From Thermoproteota archaeon (GTDB taxonomy: Archaea; Thermoproteota; EX4484-205; JAAOZP01), in NCBI GenBank assembly GCA_026414125.1, contig JAOAJQ010000006.1, positions 1 through 18,494 on the forward strand: a stretch of DNA of 18,494 bases. The letters run 5' to 3'. Below the pieces are notes generated by a model. That model was given only the letters and a program-made list of their open reading frames with translations, was not told where the DNA came from and ran no database searches. The first letter of the stretch is position 1, and every line of letters starts with the position of its first letter. The position numbers and the translations under genes are program-made. Positions 5,846-14,449 of the stretch are shown in pieces.

Positions 5846-7837
5846 CTATGTTTTAATCTCGGCTTTAGACGAACCGTCTTCTTGAACACTCACTTCTATA
5901 ATGTTTGAAGCCTCTTCCTCACAAATGTTGTGGTGGGTTACAAGTATCATTTGAGAGAGTTGTTTGGAGGCTTCCCCAATGTAGCTTGCAACCTGAGGAA
6001 GGTTTTCTGAGTCAACACCGTAAGTGGGCTCGTCAAGTATCAGCAGTGAATTCAGGCTTAGCACATGCAGGAGCGCGAGGCGTATGGCTAGAGCTAGAAT
6101 AGTTTGATGCCCTCCTCCAACTCTGGTTGCAGGAATAGGAGTTGTTAACCCTTTCGGATGCACCGCAACAGAATAGTCCTCTGGGTTTATGATTATAGCG
6201 TCGTAAACATGCTGATCCGTCATAGCTCTATAGTACTCTAATGCTCGAAACTCTATGCGTTTTATCAGTTCTCTCCTTCTAGTTTCAACAGCTTGGTTGA
6301 AAAGCTGAGAAAGCCTATATGCGATACCAGCCTTCTCCATCCTTCTTTTAAGCTCGTTGAGCAGCCTATTATAGTCCTCAAGTTTCTTACTGATATCCAT
6401 TCTCATACTCTTCTTCTTCTCTAAAATCTTCTTCTTCTCAGCAAGCTGACTCCTCCTCCTAGCTAGCTCCTCCTGCTGAAGGGGTAACTGCTGGGCTAGC
6501 TTCAGCTTCAGTTCAGGATCCTCGTGTGTGAAAGGCAGGTCGAGAACTGTTAGTTTCTCCTTTATCATAGCTAGGTTTTCACTCCTTAGTTTAACTAGGA
6601 CTTCGGCAGAATCCAAATATTCTTTAAGACGGTTTCTCACAGTCTTCATCCTTGAGCACTCGCCTTCAGCAACGTTTATTTTTTCAGCAAGGTTTTGAAA
6701 CGCAATGTTTTTCATCTCGTAAGCCTTTCTCGCTTCAGCTTCCTCGAGACTAGCCTTGGCTAACGAGCCGCGATCCTCCTCCAGAATTCTCTGGATTACA
6801 GCTGGTTGCAAGTCTTGACCGCATTTAGGGCATTTAGAAGCACCGCTTCCAGCAAGAGACTCGCGCTCCCTTACTTGTTTCGCAAGGTTTTCAACACGGC
6901 TCTTAACGCTTAACCATTTCTCCATGGAAGCATCCAGCTCCTTCTTCAAACTATTTCTCGCTGCTTTCAGTGTTTCCAGCTCCTTTTCTCTTAAACTCAT
7001 TTTTTCCTCCAGCTCCTCAACCGAAGAGACACCGGCTTGCTCCAGAAGCTCTTGACTCTTTGAAGTGATTTTTTTCAGCTCCTCCTCAATCTCCCCCTTC
7101 TTTTTAATACAGTTGAGAAGCTCAGTTAATTCTGTTGATTCAGCCTTCTTCAAAAGGTTTTCAAGCTCCTGAACCTCCTTATTCAACTGGCAAACGTCTT
7201 CGTCGATCTGTTTCAGGCTTGAATCGAGCTCCGGCACCCGTTCCTCAAGATTCTGAATCTCGGTTGCAACATCCTTCCCGTTAAACCTTTCTAGTTCTCT
7301 CCGTGCTTCATCCAGTTGTTCACGCAGCTCTCTTAACAGTGTTATCCCCATTACTGAGTCCATGTGTTCTTTCTGAGGCTCCAGTATTTCGGTTAGCCGA
7401 CCCTGCCTAACATAGACTAGGTTGATAAACTTCCTTAAACTCATCCCAAGAAGCTCAGTAATCATGCTCCTCAAGTCCTCCTCACTACCTAAAGACACGT
7501 TTTTACCGTCAATCCGGAGCATTCGTTCCCCGGTCCTGTAATCCCCGTTCCTATCTAAACTGCCTCTTCTCTCAACTTCAACAACCTTGCCATTCACCGG
7601 GCTTCTGAACCTTACGTAGATACTCATCTCCCCTGAACCCGGTAGCTTTGAAACCAGTAGCTTCGGCTTAGCCTCCGGAACCTCGCCGAAAAGGGCGAAC
7701 GTCAATGCGTTGAGCAGAGTAGTTTTACCTGTCGAATTCCTACCTTTTATGAGGTTAAGCCCAGCGGAGAAGTCTAGCTGAACATTCCTGTAACGCTCCA
7801 GGTTTCTGAGTCTAAGGGTTTCGATTAAGCCACCCAT
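5846..7837 (-). CDS. rad50: DNA double-strand break repair ATPase Rad50
   Basis: A 663-residue SMC-like ATPase that partners Mre11. Seen: N-terminal half-ATPase with Walker A GRNSTGKT (32-39) and Q-loop VYVRQGR (about 141-147); long charged heptad-type helices; zinc hook CPKCGQ (Cys336, Cys339); returning coiled coil; then Walker B LLILDEPT (598-605), D-loop and VTHH. Two oddities: about 660 residues is short compared with the 850-900 usual for archaeal Rad50, the loss being in the coiled coils, and the ABC signature reads VGGGHQ instead of LSGGE/Q. Last gene of the repair operon. I place the start at ATG 7837, one base after the mre11 TGA with AGGTGGTT in front; a GTG at 7846 would overlap mre11 by 8 bases. 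The frame is intact, so I treat it as functional. Confidence 0.95.
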   Translation of the reverse strand: MGGLIETLRLRNLERYRNVQLDFSAGLNLIKGRNSTGKTTLLNALTFALFGEVPEAKPKLLVSKLPGSGEMSIYVRFRSPVNGKVVEVERRGSLDRNGDYRTGERMLRIDGKNVSLGSEEDLRSMITELLGMSLRKFINLVYVRQGRLTEILEPQKEHMDSVMGITLLRELREQLDEARRELERFNGKDVATEIQNLEERVPELDSSLKQIDEDVCQLNKEVQELENLLKKAESTELTELLNCIKKKGEIEEELKKITSKSQELLEQAGVSSVEELEEKMSLREKELETLKAARNSLKKELDASMEKWLSVKSRVENLAKQVRERESLAGSGASKCPKCGQDLQPAVIQRILEEDRGSLAKASLEEAEARKAYEMKNIAFQNLAEKINVAEGECSRMKTVRNRLKEYLDSAEVLVKLRSENLAMIKEKLTVLDLPFTHEDPELKLKLAQQLPLQQEELARRRSQLAEKKKILEKKKSMRMDISKKLEDYNRLLNELKRRMEKAGIAYRLSQLFNQAVETRRRELIKRIEFRALEYYRAMTDQHVYDAIIINPEDYSVAVHPKGLTTPIPATRVGGGHQTILALAIRLALLHVLSLNSLLILDEPTYGVDSENLPQVASYIGEASKQLSQMILVTHHNICEEEASNIIEVSVQEDGSSKAEIKT

Positions 7838-7838
7838 T

Positions 7839-9098
7839 TCAACCACCTGCCTTTTCTAAAATCTGAACCCAGCGTTTTACGAAACGGCTCCTATCGGATT
7901 CTGTGAGAAGCCCTGTTCTCTGACTCGCTTTTTCATCAAGAGTTATACTCAGCTCCTCCACGATCTTCATCGCTTCCTCCGACACTTCCCCAAGCGACTT
8001 CAAAATCTCCATCGCATAGTCGAGCCCACTGCCAAGCCTAGAGAAGACGGCTCTCTGCTTAACGTCTTCGACACGGTTAATCAAGTCGACATGCAGCAAC
8101 CTAGTTGAAACGGTTTTCTTCGCAACCTCCTTCCGGAGAGACACGTCTATGTTATGCGGATCATTCTCGGTGTACCCGCTTAAAACTAGGCGCAGTATCC
8201 CATCAATACCCCAGGCCTGAAGATCAGAGGAGTAAGCATCTATCTCGCGAACAGATTGCTCGACGAACCATTCACAGGGTTTCACCGCCCCCTTTGAATC
8301 CACTTTGACGTTGCGTATTTCATGAAGAGGTTTTATCGGATGGAACTTTACTTGACTTCCGTCTAGCACGTAGACGCCGTAGGGACCTTCATCAGACAGG
8401 TCGACCGCCTCAGTCGCACCAGGCGTTAGGAAAAGCGTCTCGTTACTCTGCATCGGGTTAACCTTTCCATGATAGTGGCCGGCTAAAACCATATCGACCC
8501 CAAGCTCATCGAAATCTCTTACTGTAAGACAGTTATGCGGTGGGACTCCTGGAGGAACCTCGTGATACCCCTGAATAAAGTTGTGTATCGCAAGAATCTT
8601 AATCTCTCCCTCCATCGTAAACCCTTTTTGAATAATATTTTTCACATTCTTAAAAACACGCGATATGTATGGATGGTAAGGCAGTCCTATTAACCGGATG
8701 CCGTTGAAAAAATAGGATTCCTCTTCGCCCCTTATCGCGGCCTCACCAACTATCTTAAGGTATTTTGCAAGAGGATGCTTAACGAAATCTAGAGCATTGT
8801 TGTCAAGGGCACCGTCATGGTTCCCCCTAATGAGGAATATTGATACTTCTTCACCGTGTTCCTCGCGAATAGAGTTGACTAGGCGCTGCAACTCCTCCTT
8901 AACGAAAACGCTGTCCTCAGACATCATGCTGCGTTTCTCAAAGAGGTCTCCCGCATGAATCACGCATCCCACTTTTTCCTTTATGAAAATATTAATGGCC
9001 TGAGTGAAGGCGTGCCGATAAGCTTTTCTTCTGAGCTCGCCGACCTCTCTAGGTATGTTTCTCCCTATATGGGTGTCGGCAAAAACCCCTATCTTCAT
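7839..9098 (-). CDS. mre11: DNA repair exo/endonuclease Mre11
   Basis: A 419-residue Mn-dependent nuclease that trims broken DNA ends with Rad50. All phosphodiesterase motifs are present: FADTHIG (Asp8, His10), HAGDLFE (Asp51), RGNHDG (Asn93, His94, Asp95), IHNF (His172) and AGHYHG (His208, His210). The capping region follows to about 250, and the C-terminal 150 residues are charged and helical, as expected for the Rad50-binding part. The ATG at 9098 lies 6 bases after the herA stop; its Shine-Dalgarno GGTGAG overlaps that stop codon, a sign of translational coupling. The stop is one base before the preferred rad50 ATG. Length and motifs are normal for an archaeal Mre11. Confidence 0.96.
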   Translation of the reverse strand: MKIGVFADTHIGRNIPREVGELRRKAYRHAFTQAINIFIKEKVGCVIHAGDLFEKRSMMSEDSVFVKEELQRLVNSIREEHGEEVSIFLIRGNHDGALDNNALDFVKHPLAKYLKIVGEAAIRGEEESYFFNGIRLIGLPYHPYISRVFKNVKNIIQKGFTMEGEIKILAIHNFIQGYHEVPPGVPPHNCLTVRDFDELGVDMVLAGHYHGKVNPMQSNETLFLTPGATEAVDLSDEGPYGVYVLDGSQVKFHPIKPLHEIRNVKVDSKGAVKPCEWFVEQSVREIDAYSSDLQAWGIDGILRLVLSGYTENDPHNIDVSLRKEVAKKTVSTRLLHVDLINRVEDVKQRAVFSRLGSGLDYAMEILKSLGEVSEEAMKIVEELSITLDEKASQRTGLLTESDRSRFVKRWVQILEKAGG

Positions 9099-9104
9099 CG
9101 CATC

Positions 9105-10661
9105 TCACCATTTGCCCGTTTCCCTTTGCTTAAGCTGCTCATTAATCCTTTCCATGATATTGCTGAGCTCAGGCGTTACACCGTAATGGACTGTCCTCCT
9201 GTCTAAGGTTCTCACGTGGGCTGGAAGAGGCACGAAAGGTCCAACGAGCACCGCCTCCCCTTGGTTTAGCCCAGGAAGATCCTCTATAAGCCTATGGTAA
9301 AAGCTTTCACTAGCATTCTCTATGACGCTCTGATCCTGCTGGTTGGTTATTCTCATCACCGCGTAGTTCCCAATGTTGCTCAATATGTCTGGGTCTATGT
9401 TTCTCGGACGCTGGCTTATCAGAGTTATGAAGAGTCCAAACTTGGCACCCTCCCTTATAGCTGTGGATATGGTTCTGACAGCATAACTCCCACTCTTCTC
9501 AGAAGCTATACGGTGAGCCTCCTCGACGAAGAGAAAAACAGGGGTAAAGTTCTTCTCGTCACTCTTACTTGAAACCTGGTGTCTGAACAGGGTGTCTACA
9601 ATTATACTGGCGTATGCATCTTGAACTCTTGAGCGCAGCCCGTTTAGACAGATGACGCTCAGCGTCTTCGGAGCCAGCAACTCGGAGATACTCATCCCGG
9701 ATGGGGGGAGCGAGACCTCTTCCCCTAGGTCTTCCAGCCGGGCGAGAAGACTCTCATACCTGGCTCTATTCTCTCCCTTAAGCACCAGCTTACCATCACT
9801 ATCAGTTTCTTCCAGCTTGCTCCTGATCAAGTCTGTTATGTCCCCTAATCCAAAAGGTCGTCTCTCCGATTTAAGCCTCCTCAAGACGTTTCTCAAAACG
9901 ATTTTCTGCCTCTCCCCCAGAGTGGTTCCAAGAAGCGCGATTATCGCCTCGTATGTCAGCTGCTCAGGGCTTAGTTGGAGTTCCCTCTGCTCAGCAGTCA
10001 CCCCGCCTACTTTTGGAGCACCAGGGGGATAGTAGACAACGATGTTGAAGTCGCCATGCCTACCGCCTTTAACCAGCCTATCCATCATAACGTAGTCCGC
10101 ATGAATATCTATGACGACCACTGGGAAAGGCGTGTTCACGAGAATCTCCTCGATCAACCTGCCGGCGAAATATGATTTCCCAGCTCGAGTGGCTGCGAAA
10201 ACGCCCAAATGGAACTGAAGGTCTTGAAGGTGTATAGGAACCTTAACCATAGGCCTGTTTAGGAGCATCGCTACGTATAGGGGTATCCTCTTCTCTACCC
10301 CTGAGAAGAATGCTTGAAGAAACTCATCGTCAGCCCTGTAGACAGGCGCGTTAGGGTCTGGAGCAACCTTCGGCCTTATGATACGCCCATCCTTAAGATA
10401 CCCCACTACCTCTGTTGAAACCAGCTTGTAGGAATACGGTGACACATGTTGCTCAGCAGCCAGCCTCTCCGTCGCAAGAGGATTTTTAGAAGCCAAGTCA
10501 ACAATCTCTGCCAAAACCCTAACCTTCTCCAATCTTCCATCATCAAAATTATTCACCTCTACGAAAACATAGTCATGGAGAGCTACTGGATTATCTATGC
10601 CTGTTTTAAAAACGAACCCGTACGGGGTGGACTCTTCTATCACTCTTCCAAGCGGTTCCAT
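9105..10661 (-). CDS. herA: DNA end-resection translocase HerA
   Basis: A 518-residue hexameric FtsK/HerA-type ATPase that pumps DNA into NurA during 3'-overhang formation. Seen: N-terminal HAS-barrel-like beta region (1-95), P-loop FAATRAGKS (155-163, Lys162), VVVIDIHADY (181-190), Walker B VFLFVEEAH (375-383, Glu380/381), sensor-like TLISQRP (413-419) and the DPDILSNIGNYAVMR block typical of HerA. The first Gly of the canonical GxxxxGKS loop is Ala156 and a second position is Arg159, giving the form AATRAGKS; the catalytic Lys and Ser are kept. The ATG overlaps the nurA TGA by one base (TGATG), with a GAGGGG Shine-Dalgarno just before it, so the two partners are translationally coupled. Normal length for archaeal HerA. 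Confidence 0.95.
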   Translation of the reverse strand: MEPLGRVIEESTPYGFVFKTGIDNPVALHDYVFVEVNNFDDGRLEKVRVLAEIVDLASKNPLATERLAAEQHVSPYSYKLVSTEVVGYLKDGRIIRPKVAPDPNAPVYRADDEFLQAFFSGVEKRIPLYVAMLLNRPMVKVPIHLQDLQFHLGVFAATRAGKSYFAGRLIEEILVNTPFPVVVIDIHADYVMMDRLVKGGRHGDFNIVVYYPPGAPKVGGVTAEQRELQLSPEQLTYEAIIALLGTTLGERQKIVLRNVLRRLKSERRPFGLGDITDLIRSKLEETDSDGKLVLKGENRARYESLLARLEDLGEEVSLPPSGMSISELLAPKTLSVICLNGLRSRVQDAYASIIVDTLFRHQVSSKSDEKNFTPVFLFVEEAHRIASEKSGSYAVRTISTAIREGAKFGLFITLISQRPRNIDPDILSNIGNYAVMRITNQQDQSVIENASESFYHRLIEDLPGLNQGEAVLVGPFVPLPAHVRTLDRRTVHYGVTPELSNIMERINEQLKQRETGKW

Positions 10662-11938
10662 CAGTATCCCCTCAACACAGCGTCCCTAATTCTTCTCCTC
10701 CTAGGGCTTGCTTTAAAACCTCTCCTCCTCAATTCTTCGACAATAACCGGCTCATAAGCATCCTTGTAGACGCTCCTGCTAAGCCTAGCAATAGAGTCCA
10801 CTTCAGCAAGCGGGTGCACAGCATGAGGCTCCTGCTGCAGCATGTTTAACACGCAGAATATCTTTTTTGCTTTTTCAACACCTGAATCTCCTATGAAAAA
10901 GTCTTCGGAAAGACTTCCACCCGCGCCGCTGTATCCGAGAATACTTGAAGGCACGTCGACCCTGTACACTCTGGGACTCATACTCGGCCTCCAATATGTT
11001 AACGCTACGGGAGGATTTGAGAAGTAGTCGTCAAGCGCCTCGAGAACACCTTTTAACTCCCCATCCCGCTTCAGGCGCTCCCTGAACCGTGAGTCCCACC
11101 AGCCGGTTGACTTAGCCTCCCCGGTTAGGAAAATCGTCTGCGGCGCGAGGAGAAGCGGCTTCGTGAACCCTGGCGCGGGGGAGATCTCACTGTAAACCCC
11201 TTCGTCTGAAAAATCCTGCTTCAACTCTTCAAAACAGATTTTCACCACTGAGTCAGGAGGCAAACCCCTAACCTTCTCACCTAAAACTTCCCTAATCCTC
11301 CTTATGCTTCTCCCCCTTGCTTCAGAAGCAATCTCAGGATCTAGGCTGTACAGAATATCAATCATTATCTTAGCCCGGAGATAACTAATGTCACTGTCTT
11401 TCGAAATACCTACGGCTATCCTCCCCTCGTCAACGAGCTTCAGGAGAAGAGTCAGCTCCCTAACGTAATTCTCAAAAACCCTTGAAACAGCTTTTAAGCG
11501 ATCCCTATGGTGTAGAAAAGCCAGGTAGAGGCTGCCGTCGAAAATACCAAAGACCCTCCCGTGTAGCTGGGCCCCTTTTTCTAAAGCCCGCCTCAGCGTC
11601 CTAAGCTCCAGAGCCCTTAGAAACAGCCCTTTTCCTTGAAGCCTATAGCCCGCTTCCACCCCAGCCTCCAGCAGGCTAATCGGCTCGTTCCCCTTCGAGT
11701 AAACATGTGCCACGGATCTAGCAACCCAGACAACCAATCCTCCGGAGAAACCGGATTCACTAATACTCCCGTCACAAGCCGCCACGGCTCCATCCGGCTC
11801 ACATGTTTCATCATAGGGACACCATTTCGAAAGATAGGAAGCTGTGAAAGGCGACGAATTGAAGCTTAGTGGGCTCAGCCTGCTTATTGATTCGCGCAAC
11901 CCGCTCAGGAACATCTGGAAGAACTGCTCCTCAGCCAT
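10661..11938 (-). CDS. nurA: DNA end-resection nuclease NurA
   Basis: A 425-residue RNase H-fold nuclease that works inside or on the HerA ring. Seen: the acidic residues of the NurA domain, ACDGS (Asp56), LELRTL (Glu111) and FDGSLY (Asp134), spaced like the catalytic Asp/Glu residues described for Sulfolobus NurA. A C-terminal block, HPLAEVDSIARLSR, is also of NurA type. It is longer than the 330-340 residues of Sulfolobus NurA but close to euryarchaeal versions; the extra sequence is in the middle (about 200-330). It is the first gene of the operon. The ATG at 11938 has no clear Shine-Dalgarno and a TATA-like element about 28 bases upstream, so the operon mRNA may be leaderless. In Sulfolobus-type operons nurA is at the other end. 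Confidence 0.92.
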   Translation of the reverse strand: MAEEQFFQMFLSGLRESISRLSPLSFNSSPFTASYLSKWCPYDETCEPDGAVAACDGSISESGFSGGLVVWVARSVAHVYSKGNEPISLLEAGVEAGYRLQGKGLFLRALELRTLRRALEKGAQLHGRVFGIFDGSLYLAFLHHRDRLKAVSRVFENYVRELTLLLKLVDEGRIAVGISKDSDISYLRAKIMIDILYSLDPEIASEARGRSIRRIREVLGEKVRGLPPDSVVKICFEELKQDFSDEGVYSEISPAPGFTKPLLLAPQTIFLTGEAKSTGWWDSRFRERLKRDGELKGVLEALDDYFSNPPVALTYWRPSMSPRVYRVDVPSSILGYSGAGGSLSEDFFIGDSGVEKAKKIFCVLNMLQQEPHAVHPLAEVDSIARLSRSVYKDAYEPVIVEELRRRGFKASPRRRRIRDAVLRGY

Positions 11939-11960
11939 CCTTGTTGAAACCAGCTCTAAG

Positions 11961-11970
11961 CCTTATTATT
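11961..11970 (-). promoter_or_regulatory. TATA-like box of the nurA-herA-mre11-rad50 operon
   Basis: On the minus strand AATAATAAGG is centred about 28 bases before the nurA ATG, inside the 67-base gap after the GH3 stop. This supports separate transcription of the repair operon from the upstream GH3 gene and predicts a leaderless or nearly leaderless start. The tail of the GH3 gene shows no strong terminator, so some read-through is possible. Confidence 0.45.
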
Positions 11971-12005
11971 CTTTCTCATTTGGCCCAGAAAGCTTTGAAA
12001 GAATT

Positions 12006-14312
12006 TTATTTAACCTGAACGCTGCTGAAGAATACTGTTCTAAATCCTATGGTTCTAGCTTCACCTGTAACCTTGAAACTGTCTCTAAGCCTAATGTCCT
12101 CGGAAGAACTGCCGATAAAGACTTCGAAGACGCCTGGCTCAACCATCAGCCTCATTTGCTCATCGTAGAAGGCAAGCTGCTCTGTGGAAAGCGTGAATTC
12201 AACAGTCTTAGTCTCCCCAGGCTCAAGACCCAATCTTTTGAAACCCTTAAGCTCCATCACAGGCCTAGTGACACTTGACACCCGGTCCCTCACGTAAAGC
12301 TGAACAACTTCGTCACCCCTCCGGTCGCCAGTATTCCTCAGCTTAAAACGTATCTTAACACTTCCCGTGGAACTGGTTTCCTGCGGCTCAATCTCTAGAG
12401 AACTATATTCGAAGACCGTGTAGCTTAAACCATGGCCGAACGGGAATTCTGGCTTAGCATCCATACCAACGTAATTCCTGAAAGACGAAGGCTTCCTGTT
12501 ATAGTTCAGCGGAATCTGGCCAGCGTTCTTCGGAAAGGATACTGGAAGCCTCCCCCCAGGATTATAGTGTCCGAAGAGCACGTCTGCGACAGCGTTACCT
12601 CCCTCTTCACCGGGGTACCATGCTTCAAGTATTGCTGAACACTTTTCAACCATCCAGCCTAGGGAAATCGGCCTGCCGTTAACAAGCACCAGTATAACCG
12701 GCTTACCGGTGTTGCAGAGTTCCCTAATCAAATCCTCTTGGACCCCGGGCAGTCCTAGGGAAAACCTGTCACACCCCTCGCCGGACACTCCTCTTTCAAA
12801 CATTCCAGATTTTTCACCCATAACGGCTATCACGACGTCTGATTCCAATGCTGCTTTAACAGCTTCGCCGAACCCTTCTCTAGACTCCCCGGTGATGTCG
12901 CAGCCCTTAGCGTAATTTATCAATATGTTGGCGGTAGCCCTGTTCCTGATGCCCTCAAGAATGCTGACCGTCCTCACAGCACCCTCCCTGAAAACTTGCT
13001 CATAGCCGGGCGGCGGGTTAGCCATATCCATGTGAGCCGTGAAACTATAGTCCCCGTGGAGATTCCTCTTGCTATCGGCATTCGGCCCTATGACCGCTAT
13101 CGACTTAACCGTCTCCCGGATTGGGAGAACCCCGTTGTTCTTAAGGAGGACTATCGACTCCCTAGCAGCCCTTAGGGCTAGAGCCCTATCCTCATCCCTG
13201 TCAAACTGGCTTTTAGCCTCCTCCGGGTTGACATAGGGGTTTTCGAAAAGACCTAGTAGAAACTTGGCTCTTAAAACCCTTGAAACAGCCAGGTCGACAA
13301 GCCCTTCTGAAACCCTACCCTCTTTAACGGCCTGCAGCAGAGGCTCCCCGTAGCAGTCTACATGGGGAAGCTCAACGTCTATCCCGGCTTGAATCGCTTG
13401 GACTGCAGCATCCTTAGCGTCTAGAGCAGTATTGTGAAAGTTTTCAAGCATTCTGATGGCGAAATAGTCTGAGACGACAAACCCTTGGAAACCCCATTCG
13501 CCCCTAAGGATGTCTGTAAGAAGGGTTTTTGAGGAGGCGCAGGGAACTCCGTCTATCTCATGGTAAGCATTCATCAATGAGAAGGCGCCTGCAACCTTAA
13601 CCGCGGCCTCGAATGGAAACAGGAAAATCTCCCTTAGCTCCCGAGGGGTTGCGTGAACCGGGGCACAGTTCCTCCCGCCTTCTGGAAAACCGTGTGCTGC
13701 AAAATGCTTAATGGTTGCTATCACGCCGTTTCTAAAATCCTCTCCTTGAAGACCCTTAACGTAAGCAACCCCCATGCTTGCAACCAGGTACGGATCCTCG
13801 CCGTAAGTCTCCTCCGTCCTGCCCCACCTCGGATCTCTTAGAACATCCAGAACGGGGGCAAGACCCTGATGGGCTCCTGAGGCCCTAACCTGTCTCCTTA
13901 TAACTGAAGCGACTTTTTCAACAAGCTCAGGATCCCACGTGCTTGCTAAGCCTATCGCTTGAGGGAATACTGTAGCCCCCATTGCCAAGAAGCCTGTTAA
14001 ACATTCTTCATGAACAATAGCAGGTATGTGGAGCCTAGTCTTCTCGACGAGGAACCTCTGAATCTCATTGGCCATCCTAGCACCGTCTCCGGGATTAACA
14101 CCTAAGGCTCCTGATAAACGGGTCAACTCTCCTATCCCCATTTTTAGAAGATCCTCCAGCTTTTCCCGTGGAATAGTTGTTGTCCCGAAAACCCTTGGCC
14201 AGACCGACTGGAGTTGAGCAAGCTTCTCCTCTAACGTCATTCTTTTCAAAAGATCCCTAACCCTGAGTTCAACAGGGGCTGAGGAGTCAAGGTAAACAGG
14301 CTTATTCTCCAT
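12006..14312 (-). CDS. GH3 beta-glycosidase (beta-glucosidase/beta-xylosidase type)
   Basis: A 768-residue three-domain GH3 enzyme without signal peptide, hence cytoplasmic. Seen: TIM-barrel domain (about 1-350) with RDPRWGRTEETYGEDPYL (159-176), KHFAAHG (202-208) and the nucleophile motif GFVVSDYF (Asp282); alpha/beta sandwich domain (about 385-610) with SGEGCDRFSLGLPG, where Glu512 is the likely acid/base; C-terminal fibronectin-III-like domain (about 650-745: GDEVVQLYVRD, KGFKRLGLEPGE). The early ETYGEDPYL and conserved loops resemble the bacterial bgl/xyl group that hydrolyses beta-linked gluco- or xylo-oligosaccharides; exact specificity cannot be read. It would act on imported oligosaccharides. 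The ATG at 14312 follows GTGAG at about 9 bases, with a TATA-like box further up. It is divergent from the ferredoxin-oxidoreductase pair. Confidence 0.95.
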   Translation of the reverse strand: MENKPVYLDSSAPVELRVRDLLKRMTLEEKLAQLQSVWPRVFGTTTIPREKLEDLLKMGIGELTRLSGALGVNPGDGARMANEIQRFLVEKTRLHIPAIVHEECLTGFLAMGATVFPQAIGLASTWDPELVEKVASVIRRQVRASGAHQGLAPVLDVLRDPRWGRTEETYGEDPYLVASMGVAYVKGLQGEDFRNGVIATIKHFAAHGFPEGGRNCAPVHATPRELREIFLFPFEAAVKVAGAFSLMNAYHEIDGVPCASSKTLLTDILRGEWGFQGFVVSDYFAIRMLENFHNTALDAKDAAVQAIQAGIDVELPHVDCYGEPLLQAVKEGRVSEGLVDLAVSRVLRAKFLLGLFENPYVNPEEAKSQFDRDEDRALALRAARESIVLLKNNGVLPIRETVKSIAVIGPNADSKRNLHGDYSFTAHMDMANPPPGYEQVFREGAVRTVSILEGIRNRATANILINYAKGCDITGESREGFGEAVKAALESDVVIAVMGEKSGMFERGVSGEGCDRFSLGLPGVQEDLIRELCNTGKPVILVLVNGRPISLGWMVEKCSAILEAWYPGEEGGNAVADVLFGHYNPGGRLPVSFPKNAGQIPLNYNRKPSSFRNYVGMDAKPEFPFGHGLSYTVFEYSSLEIEPQETSSTGSVKIRFKLRNTGDRRGDEVVQLYVRDRVSSVTRPVMELKGFKRLGLEPGETKTVEFTLSTEQLAFYDEQMRLMVEPGVFEVFIGSSSEDIRLRDSFKVTGEARTIGFRTVFFSSVQVK

Positions 14313-14342
14313 CTTTACTCACAAATTATGCCATACTCCTTA

Positions 14343-14352
14343 GATATTTATG
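14343..14352 (-). promoter_or_regulatory. TATA-like box for the GH3 gene
   Basis: CATAAATATC on the minus strand is centred about 36 bases before the GH3 ATG, leaving a leader of about 10 bases that holds GTGAG. It lies in the 137-base divergent region shared with the ferredoxin gene, so both promoters could be controlled by one regulator. I see no clear operator palindrome there. Confidence 0.45.
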
Positions 14353-14410
14353 TTTTCAAACCATTTTACCATCGTTCGGGTCAACAGGCTTCAGAATGTT
14401 AAAATTAAAA

Positions 14411-14418
14411 TTATTTAA
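14411..14418 (+). promoter_or_regulatory. TATA-like box for the ferredoxin-oxidoreductase operon
   Basis: TTATTTAA, inside a longer A/T run at 14401-14418, is centred about 36 bases before the GTG at 14450. The predicted transcript starts near the Shine-Dalgarno at 14441-14445. An ATG at 14396 is upstream of this box and would not be on the transcript. Confidence 0.5.
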
Positions 14419-14449
14419 GGCTGAAAAGCGATCATTAGAGGGAGGAACA

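Noticed and set aside
5846..7837. Rad50 as a pseudogene because of the odd signature and short length
   Set aside because: One uninterrupted frame with intact Walker A, Q-loop, zinc hook, Walker B and His switch, in a tightly packed operon, argues for a working gene.
9652..10032. 126-codon plus-strand frame inside herA
   Set aside because: Ser-rich low-complexity translation antisense to a conserved gene; no independent evidence.
11844..12278. 144-codon plus-strand frame across the nurA/GH3 junction
   Set aside because: It is antisense to nurA and to the GH3 C-terminus, has no recognisable domain, and no Shine-Dalgarno; a shadow frame.
14396..14449. 18-residue N-terminal extension of the ferredoxin from ATG 14396
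   Set aside because: It lies upstream of the TATA-like box, is Lys/Leu-rich without family likeness, and GTG 14450 has a GGAGG Shine-Dalgarno.
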